The translations under genes were made by a program, and so were the position numbers. A stretch of 64,000 bases of DNA from Bacteroidota bacterium (lineage in GTDB: Bacteria; Bacteroidota; Bacteroidia; B-17B0; Aurantibacillaceae). This document shows positions 34,181 to 44,115 of the stretch, one piece after another (within the stretch, counting starts at the first letter, position 1; each line of letters opens with the position of its first letter). The notes under the pieces were generated by a model, which made no database searches, was not told the origin of the DNA, and was given only the letters and a program-made list of their open reading frames with translations. The stretch spans positions 62,001 to 126,000 of the forward strand of contig JAAFIQ010000007.1 in assembly GCA_013298715.1 (NCBI GenBank). The letters are read 5' to 3'.

Positions 34181-34852
34181 CTAAACTTTTACAGCCCTTG
34201 TAACCTCAACCTTTCCAGGAGGCCCTAAAAGTTTATCAACCCTAAAGCCAATTTCTTTTAGCATCCGTTTATAAATACCTTTTGAGCATTGGGTAACAAT
34301 ACAAGCACCAATTGGTAGTTTATTAAATAATTTCTCAAATAGTACCTTCTCCCACATTTCGGGTGTAACTTGGTGCGAAAAGCCCGAGTAATAAACAACG
34401 TGGTAAGGTTTACTCAATTTAAACTCATAAATATCTTTTTCAATTTTTTTAAAATTAAATTGCCTATTAATTTGGAGTGGAACGTTCCAAGGAGAATAAA
34501 TTAAATCAAAGTAATTTAGGCTTAATTCCTTTGTTGGAGCAAGCTCATCATATTTTAACAATTTACAAATAGAGGTAGGTATTGGAAATTTATCAATACT
34601 GGTGTAACTAACTTTATAATTTCTTTTTGTTGCTTCAAGTAAAGTTAAATAGGCGTGCAAGCCAGTTCCAAAGCCAACCTCAAGTAAATTAATTGCTTTA
34701 CCAAAGTTCGCTATGGCGTAATTTAAACCATTTTCTACATAAACCAAATTGCCTTCTTGTGCGGCACCGTAAATAGAATGGTAAGTTGTGTTTAAATCAG
34801 AGTCGTGAAGCGTTAATGTACCATCATCAGTTCTTATAATTTCTAGGTTCAT
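34181..34852 (-). CDS. mnmD: MnmD-like tRNA U34 methyltransferase
   Basis: 223 residues from the ATG at 34852. The frame is open further up but would overlap the RND gene by 91 bases. It has the DUF752 domain: the S-adenosylmethionine loop LLEVGFGTGLHAYL (near 65-78), IYSPWNVPL and HVVYYSGFSHQVTPEMW (the catalytic region of the family). MnmD performs the methyl transfer to 5-aminomethyl-2-thiouridine in tRNA wobble position 34. In E. coli this is one half of the fused MnmC. Here it is the stand-alone form, without the FAD oxidase half. It follows the RND exporter by 14 bases. Confidence 0.87.
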   Translation of the reverse strand: MNLEIIRTDDGTLTLHDSDLNTTYHSIYGAAQEGNLVYVENGLNYAIANFGKAINLLEVGFGTGLHAYLTLLEATKRNYKVSYTSIDKFPIPTSICKLLKYDELAPTKELSLNYFDLIYSPWNVPLQINRQFNFKKIEKDIYEFKLSKPYHVVYYSGFSHQVTPEMWEKVLFEKLFNKLPIGACIVTQCSKGIYKRMLKEIGFRVDKLLGPPGKVEVTRAVKV

Positions 34853-34866
34853 TTTGGTAGGGCTAA

Positions 34867-37134
34867 CTATTCTTTTTTCTTCTTTTTGTAAATTAAAAAT
34901 AGTAGTACAGGCAGTAAAAATATATCCGCTAAAACTGCTACAATAACTGTGATACAAATTAAAAAGCCAAAATAAAAGGTGCTTTGAAAATCGCTCAGCA
35001 TAAGACTCATAAAGCCTCCCATTAAAATAAAGGTGGTTAAAATAATTGGTTTTCCGGTTTCAAAATAAGTGCGTTTAAAGGCATACATTAAACTTTTACC
35101 ATAATCTAATTCTATTTTTAAACGCGAAATAAAGTGGATTGTGTCATCTGTTGCAATACCAAAAGCAATGCTAAATACCAAAGATGTTGCTGCCTTTAAC
35201 TCAATGCCCGCATAGCCCATAAAACCTGCTATTACAAGTAAAGGAAACACATTTGGAATAAAAAACACCAAAACCATACGCCAACTTTTATGCAGAAAAA
35301 AAGTCAGAATTGCAATAATAATTAAGGAAAAAATAAATCCTTGCACCATATTATCTACCATGTATTCGTTGTTTCTATCAATTAAATGAGCGGCTCCCGT
35401 AATTTTAAAATCTAGTAAGCTTGTATCGCATTTGGTTGCAATAAATTGCATTAAATTTTTGTTTCGTTGGTTTATTAAAAGACTTCCCTCATCGCGAATT
35501 TTAGAACTGATGCGTGTTTGTTTTAAATCCTGTGTGAGTAACCTTTTTATCTCTTTATTTTTTTTATTCTCCTTTAGCAGTTCCGTGATGTCAAATAAAT
35601 CATCGCCAATTGGCATCTTCATAGATTTTGTTTCATTTGCACTAAAATGAATATTACTAATTAAACTAGGAAGCGAGAGCACAAACCCAGCCTTGTACTC
35701 ATTTTTAATAAACGTTTCAACCTTATAAATTTCTTTTAAAACAGAGGTATCTAATACATTGGCTTTTTTGCAATTTACCAATATTTCAAAAGGTCTAACC
35801 CCGCTATAATAGTTGTCAAAAAAATTAAAGTCTTGTTTAATTTTAACCTTCTCACTTAAATCTTCCAACAAAATATTGTTTACTTTAATTTTGGATAAAC
35901 CATATACAGACAATGCAACAATGGCAATAGATGCAAGTAAAATTGTTTTTTGATTTCTAAAAATCCAAAATAAACCACCACGCATAAGGTTTGTAGTTTT
36001 GCTGTTTCCTTGATGCACTGTAATTAACTTTTTAGGTGTAAAGAAATATAAAATTGCTGGCAATAAGGTGTAACTCAATACAAATGCTATAACCACCCCA
36101 ATTGAGGTGTATATTCCAAAATCGCGAATGGGTTGGATAGAAGAAAATAGTAGCGATAAAAATCCAACCACGGTGGTAAGCAACGTTAAAAAGGTAGGAA
36201 ATCCAACTTCTTTTAAAATCAAGGGATAAATTTTTTCACGTGCAGTTCCTTTGGCTAACTCTTCAAAATACTTTGTAAAAAAATGCACCACATCGCTCAT
36301 ACCTGCAATAAAAACCATTGTTGGCAACATGGTGCACATTATATCTATTTGTTTTCCAATTAAGCTCATTATACCTAAAGTCCATAAAACTGAGAGCAAA
36401 ACAATGGTAATTGGAACAAGTATACCATACAAACTTTTAAAACTAAACCATAAAAAAATTACTACTACGGCAAATGAAAGAATTAAAAACAGAGTAAATT
36501 CTTTTGAAAGGTTGGTTAAATAAACGTCTTGAGCGAAAATTCTTCCAACATAATGCACCTCATCAAACTTAAAATCATTAATCAATTTTTTTAAATTTTT
36601 TGCTAAATCGTCGCACTCTCTTTTGGATAGCACGTCCTCGGTTTTTATAAACACACTAAGCGATTTTCCATTTTCAGGAAAAAATGAACCAACCAGGTAA
36701 TGCGAATTATAAATAGTAGCGCTATCACTTTTGTAGAGCGACTCGTCATCAATGTGTAAAATTTTTGTTTGAACTGGAATTAAACCACCTAAACTTATGT
36801 TTTTTAAATTAGTTGGTGAATTAACTCGAACTACATGCTTTACACGCTCAATCTGTTTACAAAAACTATCAACTTTTAATAAAAATGGCTTATTAAAAAT
36901 ACCTTTGCTATTCTCAATTGCAACTAGGGCAAACTCGTTGTCGTATTCAAAAGTTTTTCGATAATTGTTATAAACCTCTAACTCATGATCTTCATTAGGA
37001 AAAAAAGATTCAAAATCGTAGTTAAAACTTAAATTAAATAATCGAAAAACGCTGAGAAGCGAAAAAAGTACAACAAAAACAAGTACAATTAAATAATATC
37101 TTTTTTGATTTTTAATGGTGCGCAAAATTAACAA
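34867..37134 (-). CDS. RND-superfamily (MMPL/SSD-type) exporter
   Basis: 755 residues. There is no ATG at the start: the frame opens after a TAG with a TTG at 37134, and another TTG follows at 37125. One helix (about 14-34) precedes a large periplasmic loop, then a block of five or six helices (about 215-385) with a sterol-sensing-like segment, a second helix (395-415), a second periplasmic loop, and another helix block (about 605-750). This two-fold layout is that of MMPL/Patched-type RND permeases, shorter than AcrB. Substrate unknown. Lipid or hydrophobic compounds are usual for the group. No fusion protein or outer-membrane partner is adjacent. Confidence 0.85.
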   Translation of the reverse strand: MLILRTIKNQKRYYLIVLVFVVLFSLLSVFRLFNLSFNYDFESFFPNEDHELEVYNNYRKTFEYDNEFALVAIENSKGIFNKPFLLKVDSFCKQIERVKHVVRVNSPTNLKNISLGGLIPVQTKILHIDDESLYKSDSATIYNSHYLVGSFFPENGKSLSVFIKTEDVLSKRECDDLAKNLKKLINDFKFDEVHYVGRIFAQDVYLTNLSKEFTLFLILSFAVVVIFLWFSFKSLYGILVPITIVLLSVLWTLGIMSLIGKQIDIMCTMLPTMVFIAGMSDVVHFFTKYFEELAKGTAREKIYPLILKEVGFPTFLTLLTTVVGFLSLLFSSIQPIRDFGIYTSIGVVIAFVLSYTLLPAILYFFTPKKLITVHQGNSKTTNLMRGGLFWIFRNQKTILLASIAIVALSVYGLSKIKVNNILLEDLSEKVKIKQDFNFFDNYYSGVRPFEILVNCKKANVLDTSVLKEIYKVETFIKNEYKAGFVLSLPSLISNIHFSANETKSMKMPIGDDLFDITELLKENKKNKEIKRLLTQDLKQTRISSKIRDEGSLLINQRNKNLMQFIATKCDTSLLDFKITGAAHLIDRNNEYMVDNMVQGFIFSLIIIAILTFFLHKSWRMVLVFFIPNVFPLLVIAGFMGYAGIELKAATSLVFSIAFGIATDDTIHFISRLKIELDYGKSLMYAFKRTYFETGKPIILTTFILMGGFMSLMLSDFQSTFYFGFLICITVIVAVLADIFLLPVLLFLIYKKKKKE

Positions 37135-37202
37135 CTATTGTTGTTAAATAGGATTAAAAAAACGTGAAATAAAACTTATATTTAGTGCTTAAAAAAATAG
37201 TT

Positions 37203-38837
37203 ATGCCAAAAGGAATTTATAAAGTACCAACACCCATAAACGAACCAATAAAACAATACGCTGCTGGAAGCCCTGAACGTAAAGAATTACAAGCCACTCT
37301 TGCAAAATTAAGAGGTATTGAGCTCGATATCCCTATGTATATTGGTGGAAATGAAGTTAGAAGTAACGTAATAGCTCGCTTGCACCCACCACACGACCAT
37401 AAACACACCTTAGGTCATTTTCATAAAAGTGATAAAAACCACGTGCAACAAGCCATAGAAGCAGCGCTGGCAGCAAAAGAAAAATGGGCAAATTTACCAT
37501 GGGAACACCGTGCAAGTATATTTTTAAAAGCCGCTGATTTAATTGCTGGTCCTTACAGAGCCAAATTAAATGCAGCAACCATGCTAGGACAGAGTAAAAA
37601 TGCGTTTCAAGCCGAAATTGATAGTGCCTGCGAAATAATTGACTTTTTACGATTTAATGTATCGTTTATGACCGAAATATATTCTGAACAACCAATAAGC
37701 GGGCCAGGTATGTGGAACAGAATTGAATGGCGACCATTAGAAGGATTTATTTATGCACTTACACCATTTAACTTTACCGCAATTGCAGGTAATTTACCTA
37801 CAAGTTGCGCTATGATGGGGAATACAGTTGTTTGGAAGCCCAGCAATACGCAAGTTTATAGCGCAAGTGTGTTGATGGAAGTTTTTCAAAAAGCAGGTGT
37901 ACCAGCTGGTGTAATTAATTTAATTTACCCAAGCGGGCCAGATGCTGCCGAAGTTATTTTTAACCATAAAGATTTTGCAGGTATACATTTTACTGGCAGT
38001 ACAGAGGTTTTTCAAAATATTTGGAAAAGCATTGGAAACAATATTCACAAATATAAATCGTATCCTAAAATTGTAGGAGAAACTGGTGGAAAAGATTTTA
38101 TTGTAATTCACAATTCGGCTGATGTAAAAGCAAGTGCTGTGGCTGTTGCCCGCGGAGCATTTGAATACCAAGGACAAAAATGCAGCGCATGCTCAAGAGC
38201 TTACATCCCAGCAAGTATGTGGCCTTCATTTAAAGAAGAATTTGTTAAGGATGTAAAATCTATGAAAATGGGAGGTACTGAAGATTTTACCAATTTTGTA
38301 AATGCGGTAATTGACGAAAAAAGTTTTGATAAACTGAAAGCTGCAATAGATAAAGCTAAAAGCGACAAGGGCACAGAGATTGTTGTTGGAGGTAATGCGG
38401 ATAAATCTGTTGGTTATTTTATTGAGCCAACAGCCATTAAGGTAGAGGATCCGAAATACACAACTATGTGCGAAGAATTGTTTGGACCAGTACTTACAAT
38501 TTATGTTTATGATGATAACAAATTTGAAGAATTGTTGGACGTAGTTGATTCTACAAGCATCTATGCGCTAACCGGTTCAATCATCGCTAATGATAGATAT
38601 GTGATTGATTTGGCAACAAAAAAATTAAGTAACGCTGCTGGTAATTTTTATATTAACGATAAGTGTACTGGTGCGGTTGTTGGGCAGCAACCATTTGGTG
38701 GCGCACGTGGCAGCGGCACTAATGATAAAGCAGGGCACAAGGTTAATTTATTACGTTGGGTTAGTCCTCGCACTATTAAAGAAACCTGGGTGCCACCAAC
38801 AGATTACCGTTACGCCTTTTTAGAAGCGGATAAATAA
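37203..38837 (+). CDS. pruA: L-glutamate gamma-semialdehyde (P5C) dehydrogenase
   Basis: 544 residues from the ATG at 37203. A GTG at 37185 is in frame but less likely. It oxidises glutamate semialdehyde to glutamate with NAD+ (second step of proline breakdown). Aldehyde dehydrogenase landmarks are HFTGSTEVF (NAD loop), VGETGGKDF (general base Glu) and the catalytic Cys in YQGQKCSACSR. The EIIDFLRFN and ITSCAM/PTSCAMMGN-type segments match the P5C branch. The partner proline dehydrogenase is not in the window. Confidence 0.93.
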   Translation: MPKGIYKVPTPINEPIKQYAAGSPERKELQATLAKLRGIELDIPMYIGGNEVRSNVIARLHPPHDHKHTLGHFHKSDKNHVQQAIEAALAAKEKWANLPWEHRASIFLKAADLIAGPYRAKLNAATMLGQSKNAFQAEIDSACEIIDFLRFNVSFMTEIYSEQPISGPGMWNRIEWRPLEGFIYALTPFNFTAIAGNLPTSCAMMGNTVVWKPSNTQVYSASVLMEVFQKAGVPAGVINLIYPSGPDAAEVIFNHKDFAGIHFTGSTEVFQNIWKSIGNNIHKYKSYPKIVGETGGKDFIVIHNSADVKASAVAVARGAFEYQGQKCSACSRAYIPASMWPSFKEEFVKDVKSMKMGGTEDFTNFVNAVIDEKSFDKLKAAIDKAKSDKGTEIVVGGNADKSVGYFIEPTAIKVEDPKYTTMCEELFGPVLTIYVYDDNKFEELLDVVDSTSIYALTGSIIANDRYVIDLATKKLSNAAGNFYINDKCTGAVVGQQPFGGARGSGTNDKAGHKVNLLRWVSPRTIKETWVPPTDYRYAFLEADK

Positions 38838-38844
38838 CTATTAT

Positions 38845-41019
38845 TTGAAAAATAGTTTTAAAATATTGCTGTTTGTATTTGTTTTTTTATTTAACAGCGC
38901 TTTTGCAATTCATGATTCTTTGATTTTTAAATTTAATGAAAAATTAAATCATGATGACGACTTATCGTTGAATTTTAATGGTACAAAAATTCGTTTATCT
39001 GGCGGACTTAAGTTTAATGGATATGCAAAGTACATTAATAATTTTTCACCGCATTACACCCACTTAAATTTTAACGACAGTACTTGGCAAACTATTAATT
39101 TTTATGAAGAGATTGGTTTTAATAATAGTTCGGACAAAGAATTTACGGTACGCTTTTATTTTAAAGTAGAGCCATCGTTTAAAACTGATGACCTAATAGC
39201 AGAAGTAAATCATATTGGCGCATCTGCCTTATATTTGAATGGAACCACTCTAAAGAAATTTGGAAAACCTTCAAACAATTCAGACCATGAGGTGTGTGAA
39301 ATACCAATTCAAGACCCTTTGTATTTCAACCTAATGTACGATTCCGTTTATGTTTTGGTTGCTCATTATTCAAATTCAAAAAAATTAGAATCTGAATTTT
39401 ATTCAAGTGGCTTAGCACTTAAATTTTATAAAGTTGATAATTTTATTACTGAAAAAAAATCTTACGAATTATTTATAAAATTTCTATTATCAATCGGTTG
39501 TATCTTATTTGCATTATCCACTGTTTACTTTCATTTATTTATATTTAATAGGGGCTTAAAATATAATTTGTACTACTTTTTATTTTTACTTGCCCTAAGT
39601 TTTTGTTTTTTAACACCTCAGCTGTATTGTTTAGTAAGTAATCCAACAGCATTATTAATCATTGAAGGACTATTGGGGTTTTTTGTTCCAGCATCCTTAT
39701 GCGCCTTACTACTTATGGTTTATTCATTATTTCAAATTAAACGCAGCTGGTATTTTTATTTGATGATTATTTTATTTGCAATACTATTTATTTCATCACT
39801 AATGAAAGAAAGCGATTTTAGCATCGTTATTTTCATTTTACTTTTTTTGTTAGGATATTTTGGAATCACAATTATTGCGATTAAAGCGTTACTCAAAAAA
39901 TTAAACGGAGCAAACTACCTAGGAGCTGGTATAGTTGCATTTACCGTGTTTATTTTTATTGCATTAATTGTTGCCAAAAACGGAAACAATATGGCATTTT
40001 CTATACTATTTATTGCGCTAAGTATTTTAGCCTTACCTCTTTTTATGAGTTCATTTTTAAGCAAACAATTCGCAACCATAAATAAATCGCTTAAAGCTGA
40101 ACTAAAATTAAATGAAGAACTTGCTCAAAAATCACTACAACAAGAAAAAGAAAAACAAGAAATTTTGGCAAATCAAAATAAGCATTTAGAAGAACAAGTA
40201 ATTAACAGAACAATAGAAATTACAGAGCAAAAGAAAGAATTAGAATGTAAAAATATTGAAATAACAGATAGTATAGTTTACAGTAAGCACATACAAGATG
40301 CTTTGTTACCTGATGAAAGTGAAATACTAAAGTACTTTATCAACAGTTTTATACTTTTTAAGCCAAAAGATATTGTAAGCGGCGATTTTTATTGGTTTAA
40401 GAAAAATAGCGACAATGAATTTTTAATTGCCGCCGCAGATTGCACCGGGCATGGCGTACCCGGAGCCTTAGTAAGTTTAATTGCTATACAAAGTTTAAAT
40501 AGAGCAACCGAATTAGAAAGCGATGTGTGCCAAATTTTAAAACAAACAAACAATGTAATTAAATCTACTTTAAAACAAAACGACCCAGAAAACGCGAAAG
40601 ATGGGATGGACATAGCACTTTGCAAAATCAACTTTTTGCAAGATGGAAAAATTTCGCTTTCTTATGCTGGCGCTAATAGGCCAATGTATCTTTTGAAAAA
40701 AGGAAATACAGAAATCACTGAAATTAAAGCCACTAAATTTGCCATTGGAGGATTTACTGAATACAACCAAGATTTTAACCGAAGCGAATTTATTTTTGAA
40801 TCAGGTGATAGCGTTTACTTAACCAGCGATGGCTATGCCGACCAATTTGGTAGCGAGAAAAATAAAAAATTAACTACAAAACGCTTTAAAGAATTATTAG
40901 CAAAATTAAATTATTTGAAGGGAAGAGAACAAAAATCTGAATTAGAAAAGTTCATCAACTCTTGGTGTGGTAAGCTCGAACAGATTGACGATATACTCAT
41001 TGTTGGTCTAAAATTTTAG
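38845..41019 (+). CDS. 7TM-DISM receptor fused to SpoIIE-type PP2C phosphatase
   Basis: 724 residues beginning with TTG at 38845. The signal peptide (MKNSFK then a hydrophobic run) starts exactly there, and no ATG is near. Residues of about 20-200 are an extracellular 7TMR-DISM-like sensor, 205-405 hold about seven helices, 410-475 form a coiled coil, and 490-724 form the PP2C-like SpoIIE phosphatase: DIVSGDFYWF, AADCTGHGVPGALVS, YAGANRPMYL and YLTSDGYADQFG give the metal-binding Asp residues. It probably controls an anti-sigma or anti-anti-sigma type switch from the membrane, as RsbU-type phosphatases do, but no partner is adjacent. It lies 7 bases after pruA. Confidence 0.88.
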   Translation: MKNSFKILLFVFVFLFNSAFAIHDSLIFKFNEKLNHDDDLSLNFNGTKIRLSGGLKFNGYAKYINNFSPHYTHLNFNDSTWQTINFYEEIGFNNSSDKEFTVRFYFKVEPSFKTDDLIAEVNHIGASALYLNGTTLKKFGKPSNNSDHEVCEIPIQDPLYFNLMYDSVYVLVAHYSNSKKLESEFYSSGLALKFYKVDNFITEKKSYELFIKFLLSIGCILFALSTVYFHLFIFNRGLKYNLYYFLFLLALSFCFLTPQLYCLVSNPTALLIIEGLLGFFVPASLCALLLMVYSLFQIKRSWYFYLMIILFAILFISSLMKESDFSIVIFILLFLLGYFGITIIAIKALLKKLNGANYLGAGIVAFTVFIFIALIVAKNGNNMAFSILFIALSILALPLFMSSFLSKQFATINKSLKAELKLNEELAQKSLQQEKEKQEILANQNKHLEEQVINRTIEITEQKKELECKNIEITDSIVYSKHIQDALLPDESEILKYFINSFILFKPKDIVSGDFYWFKKNSDNEFLIAAADCTGHGVPGALVSLIAIQSLNRATELESDVCQILKQTNNVIKSTLKQNDPENAKDGMDIALCKINFLQDGKISLSYAGANRPMYLLKKGNTEITEIKATKFAIGGFTEYNQDFNRSEFIFESGDSVYLTSDGYADQFGSEKNKKLTTKRFKELLAKLNYLKGREQKSELEKFINSWCGKLEQIDDILIVGLKF

Positions 41020-41093
41020 ATAAACAATTTTGTTAAACGGTTTGGTGTTTGGTTTTAGTTTTATTAAATTTACATTAATAAAAACACAAACTA

Positions 41094-43487
41094 ATGAAAA
41101 ATAACTTACTACTAACATCTGCGTTAGCTTTTACAATGCTTGCAAACGCTCAAAGCGGCAAAAAAGCAATCGTTACTAATGCCGACGTGTCCACTATCTC
41201 CAAAGAATTAATAAACGGCAGAGGGTGCGCAACTGCTATTCCGGGAGAAGAATGGAATAAATGGTTTAACGAAAAAGTTGAAGAATTTGTAAAAAATCAA
41301 CAACAAAATAAAACCCAACTACCAAATTATACAATTCCTGTAATTGTGCATGTTGTGCATGGTGGGCAATCTGTTGGAACTTACCCCAACGTTAGTCAAG
41401 CGCAAATTAATTCTCAAATTGCAATTTTGAATAATGACTACGCCGGAATTGGATTAAACAACGGAAATGCCCCTGCTCCTTTTGCTCCATTAAAAGCTAA
41501 TTGTAATATAACTTTTTGTTTGGCTCAAAAAGACCCTACTGGCGCCACTTTGTTAGAACCTGGTATTGAACGCATTAACTATATTTCTAAAGGATGGGCT
41601 AACCCAACAACACCAACTACACCTGCGGCATTTCAAACATTCGTAAATGGTACAATTAAGCCAAATTCAATTTGGGATCCTACCCGCTATTTAAACATCT
41701 GGCTTACGGATTGTAATAATAACGTTGGTCTATTAGGTTACGCTACGTTCCCCGCAGGAACAGGACTTGCAGGTGTGTCAAGTTTTTTAGGCACGGCATC
41801 AACCGATGGCATTTGGAATTGGAGTAGAGCATTTGGAAATGTTGGTACACTTCAAGCACCATACAATCAAGGTAGAACTGCTTCTCATGAAATTGGCCAC
41901 TGGCTAGGATTAATCCATATTGGTGGAGATGGAAATGGTAACATCGCTGGAGACTGCAATGCTACTGACTATTGTGCAGACACTCCACCACAAAAAGGTG
42001 GATTTGCGAGCGGGCAATATGGGCAAAATTATGGTGCACCTACTTATCCTTTATATGCAACAGGTTCAAACTCTTGTGCTGGTGCACCAAACGGCAATAT
42101 GTTTATGAACTTTATGGATTATACCGATGATGCTGCAATGTATATGTTTACAAACGATCAACGTACACGTATGCAAACTGCTATGGCAAATGGTACGTTT
42201 AGAAGTTTATTAACCACAAGCGCAGCCTCTTTATGTAATATACCTGCCGCAACTCCTTCCGCAAGCTTTAATATGGCTAGCAATGGGTGTATTAATTCAG
42301 CAGTTACTGTAAACAATTTAAGTTCTGGTAACCCAGTACCAACTTTTGCTTGGTCGTCAATACCTGCAACTGGTGTTACTTTTAATCCAAATAACACAGC
42401 ACAAGCACCAACTATTAATTTTGCAAATCCTGGTTCGTACACAATTACAGTGGTAGCAACTAATAGTTTAGGTAGTAACAATAATAGTAAAGCAATAGTT
42501 ATAAACAACTGTGCAGTAGCTTCAACTTGTCTTGATACATTAGTAAATTTTGACGGTAACGATACCTTGAATGCTTTTAGAGCTGGTGCCGATGTGGCTG
42601 TAAACGGATGCTCACCAAATGCCGGATACATACTTGGTAACAATTGTTACGATGATTTAGAAAAAGCTGAATACTTTCCGGCATCAACTTATACACAAGT
42701 TACAGCCGCTCAAGCTACTGGTGTAATTGTGCTATTCTTTAAAAATGGTAGTCGTGGTACTGGCGGAAATGCAAGTTCAGCCGTAACAATGCGCTTGTAC
42801 GACCAAACAGTAAACACCTTTACAGGCACACCAAGCGGCATTAAACCTAATAACTCAATTGGAAGTGCTAGTACAACAATAGGAAATATTTTGGCGGTAA
42901 CTTCAGTAAGTAATGTAACCTATTGTGGAAGTCCTAATCTAGCTTTCGGCACGCCAATCATCAAACCTTTTAAATACACTTTTGCTACACCTATTAACTT
43001 ACCTGCATCTGGCGGATTCTTTGCATCGGTTGTTTTACCAACAGGGGCGCAAGATACAGCAGTTATCTTTAATAACGGACCAAGTGCAGCAGCAAATCGT
43101 TCGTTTGAAAAATGGAGTAATAATGTTTGGTACGAAGTTAAAACTGCTTGGAGCAGCAACTTTAATTATGCAATGGCTATTTTACCTATTATTCAATGTG
43201 CATCGGTTACTGCTATTTCAGACAAATCTATACTTAACACAAATATTAATTTGTACCCTAATCCTTCAAGCGGTGATGTTAGCATTATTGCAACGTTGCC
43301 AAATGAACAAACACTTGATGTACAAGTTACAAATGTAATGGGACAAGTTTTATATGGTTCTAAATTTACAGGAGTTACTAACAACGTGTTCAACTTAAAT
43401 TTAGGTGAATATAGCAATGGCGTTTACTTTGTAATCATAAACAATGGTTCAGAAAAAATTACCAAACGTGTTATATTGAATAAATAA
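41094..43487 (+). CDS. Secreted M43-type zinc metalloprotease with PKD and T9SS sorting domain
   Basis: 797 residues. A signal peptide (about 1-19) and a pro-region precede the catalytic domain, which carries the extended zinc motif HEIGHWLGLIH (near 264-274) and the Met-turn FMNFMDYTDD, diagnostic for pappalysin-like M43 proteases. A PKD domain (about 390-470: PTFAWSSIPATGVTFN...GSYTITVVATNS) follows. Next comes a beta domain with Cys pairs, and the chain ends with a T9SS sorting domain (about 715-797: NLYPNPSSGDVSI, then NGVYFVIINN). It is probably released or surface-bound and degrades environmental protein. Confidence 0.92.
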   Translation: MKNNLLLTSALAFTMLANAQSGKKAIVTNADVSTISKELINGRGCATAIPGEEWNKWFNEKVEEFVKNQQQNKTQLPNYTIPVIVHVVHGGQSVGTYPNVSQAQINSQIAILNNDYAGIGLNNGNAPAPFAPLKANCNITFCLAQKDPTGATLLEPGIERINYISKGWANPTTPTTPAAFQTFVNGTIKPNSIWDPTRYLNIWLTDCNNNVGLLGYATFPAGTGLAGVSSFLGTASTDGIWNWSRAFGNVGTLQAPYNQGRTASHEIGHWLGLIHIGGDGNGNIAGDCNATDYCADTPPQKGGFASGQYGQNYGAPTYPLYATGSNSCAGAPNGNMFMNFMDYTDDAAMYMFTNDQRTRMQTAMANGTFRSLLTTSAASLCNIPAATPSASFNMASNGCINSAVTVNNLSSGNPVPTFAWSSIPATGVTFNPNNTAQAPTINFANPGSYTITVVATNSLGSNNNSKAIVINNCAVASTCLDTLVNFDGNDTLNAFRAGADVAVNGCSPNAGYILGNNCYDDLEKAEYFPASTYTQVTAAQATGVIVLFFKNGSRGTGGNASSAVTMRLYDQTVNTFTGTPSGIKPNNSIGSASTTIGNILAVTSVSNVTYCGSPNLAFGTPIIKPFKYTFATPINLPASGGFFASVVLPTGAQDTAVIFNNGPSAAANRSFEKWSNNVWYEVKTAWSSNFNYAMAILPIIQCASVTAISDKSILNTNINLYPNPSSGDVSIIATLPNEQTLDVQVTNVMGQVLYGSKFTGVTNNVFNLNLGEYSNGVYFVIINNGSEKITKRVILNK

Positions 43488-43506
43488 AATTCTTAATGCA
43501 TTTATT

Positions 43507-43540
43507 AAAAAGTCTGCTTCGTTAAACAAGCAGACTTTTT
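43507..43540. terminator. Bidirectional terminator overlapping the end of coaE
   Basis: Thirteen-base perfect arms (43507-43519, 43528-43540) and an 8-base loop are flanked by A and T runs on both sides, so it works for the protease and coaE. The coaE stop codon (43522-43524 on the minus strand) lies in the loop, so the right arm also encodes the last coaE residues. Confidence 0.88.
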
Positions 43541-44115
43541 TTATTCATTAAACTCTCGTAAACAGAAATTACTTGAGGAATCAGTAACTCATCTTCGTTA
43601 TTTGTAATTACAAAATTGCTTTTACTTGCTTTCAATTCTTGAGGCATTTGGCTATTGATTTTTTTTAAAGCCATTTCCCTATCAATTCCATCGCGCTTCA
43701 TAACTCTACTTAAACGTAAGTTTTCATCGGCCACAACAGTAATTAGTTTATCTAAATTGTTTGTAAGATTTACCTCAAAAAGTAAAGCGCTTTCTTTTAT
43801 AATAATTTTATTTTGATTGACATCAATAAATTTTTCAAATTCACTTTTTACTACAGGATGAATAATTGAATTTATTTTTTCGAGTAGAATTTTATTGGAA
43901 AATATTTTTGAGCTGATGTACTTTTTGTCGATTTCAGATTCAGTTAAGTAAACTTCTTTTCCCAAAAGATTTAAAATTTGTTTTTTTACTAACTCATTAA
44001 AATAAACTTTTTTGGCACAAGTATCACTATCAAACACTTTGCAGCCCAATGTTTCAAAAATTTTAGCAACCGTGCTTTTACCGCTTCCTATATTTCCTGT
44101 TAATCCAATTACCAT
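43522..44115 (-). CDS. coaE: Dephospho-CoA kinase
   Basis: 197 residues. It phosphorylates the ribose of dephospho-CoA in the last step of CoA synthesis. It has the P-loop GLTGNIGSGKSTV at 4-16, then CKVFDSDTCAKKVY with the conserved DxD-type segment, HPVVKSEFEKF, and ESALLFEV. Its start shares one base with the stop of the YbbR-like gene upstream. It is the last gene of the DUF1573-yajC-ybbR-coaE run, which is a familiar order in this phylum. Confidence 0.93.
   Translation of the reverse strand: MVIGLTGNIGSGKSTVAKIFETLGCKVFDSDTCAKKVYFNELVKKQILNLLGKEVYLTESEIDKKYISSKIFSNKILLEKINSIIHPVVKSEFEKFIDVNQNKIIIKESALLFEVNLTNNLDKLITVVADENLRLSRVMKRDGIDREMALKKINSQMPQELKASKSNFVITNNEDELLIPQVISVYESLMNKKSLLV

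Noticed and set aside
34853..34957. Longer N-terminus for the tRNA methyltransferase
   Set aside because: It would overlap the RND gene by 91 bases in another frame, and the conserved domain starts right after the ATG at 34852.
42158..42643. 161-codon open frame opposite the M43 protease
   Set aside because: It is antisense to the PKD region of a real gene. Hydrophobic content comes from reversed Asn/Thr codons.
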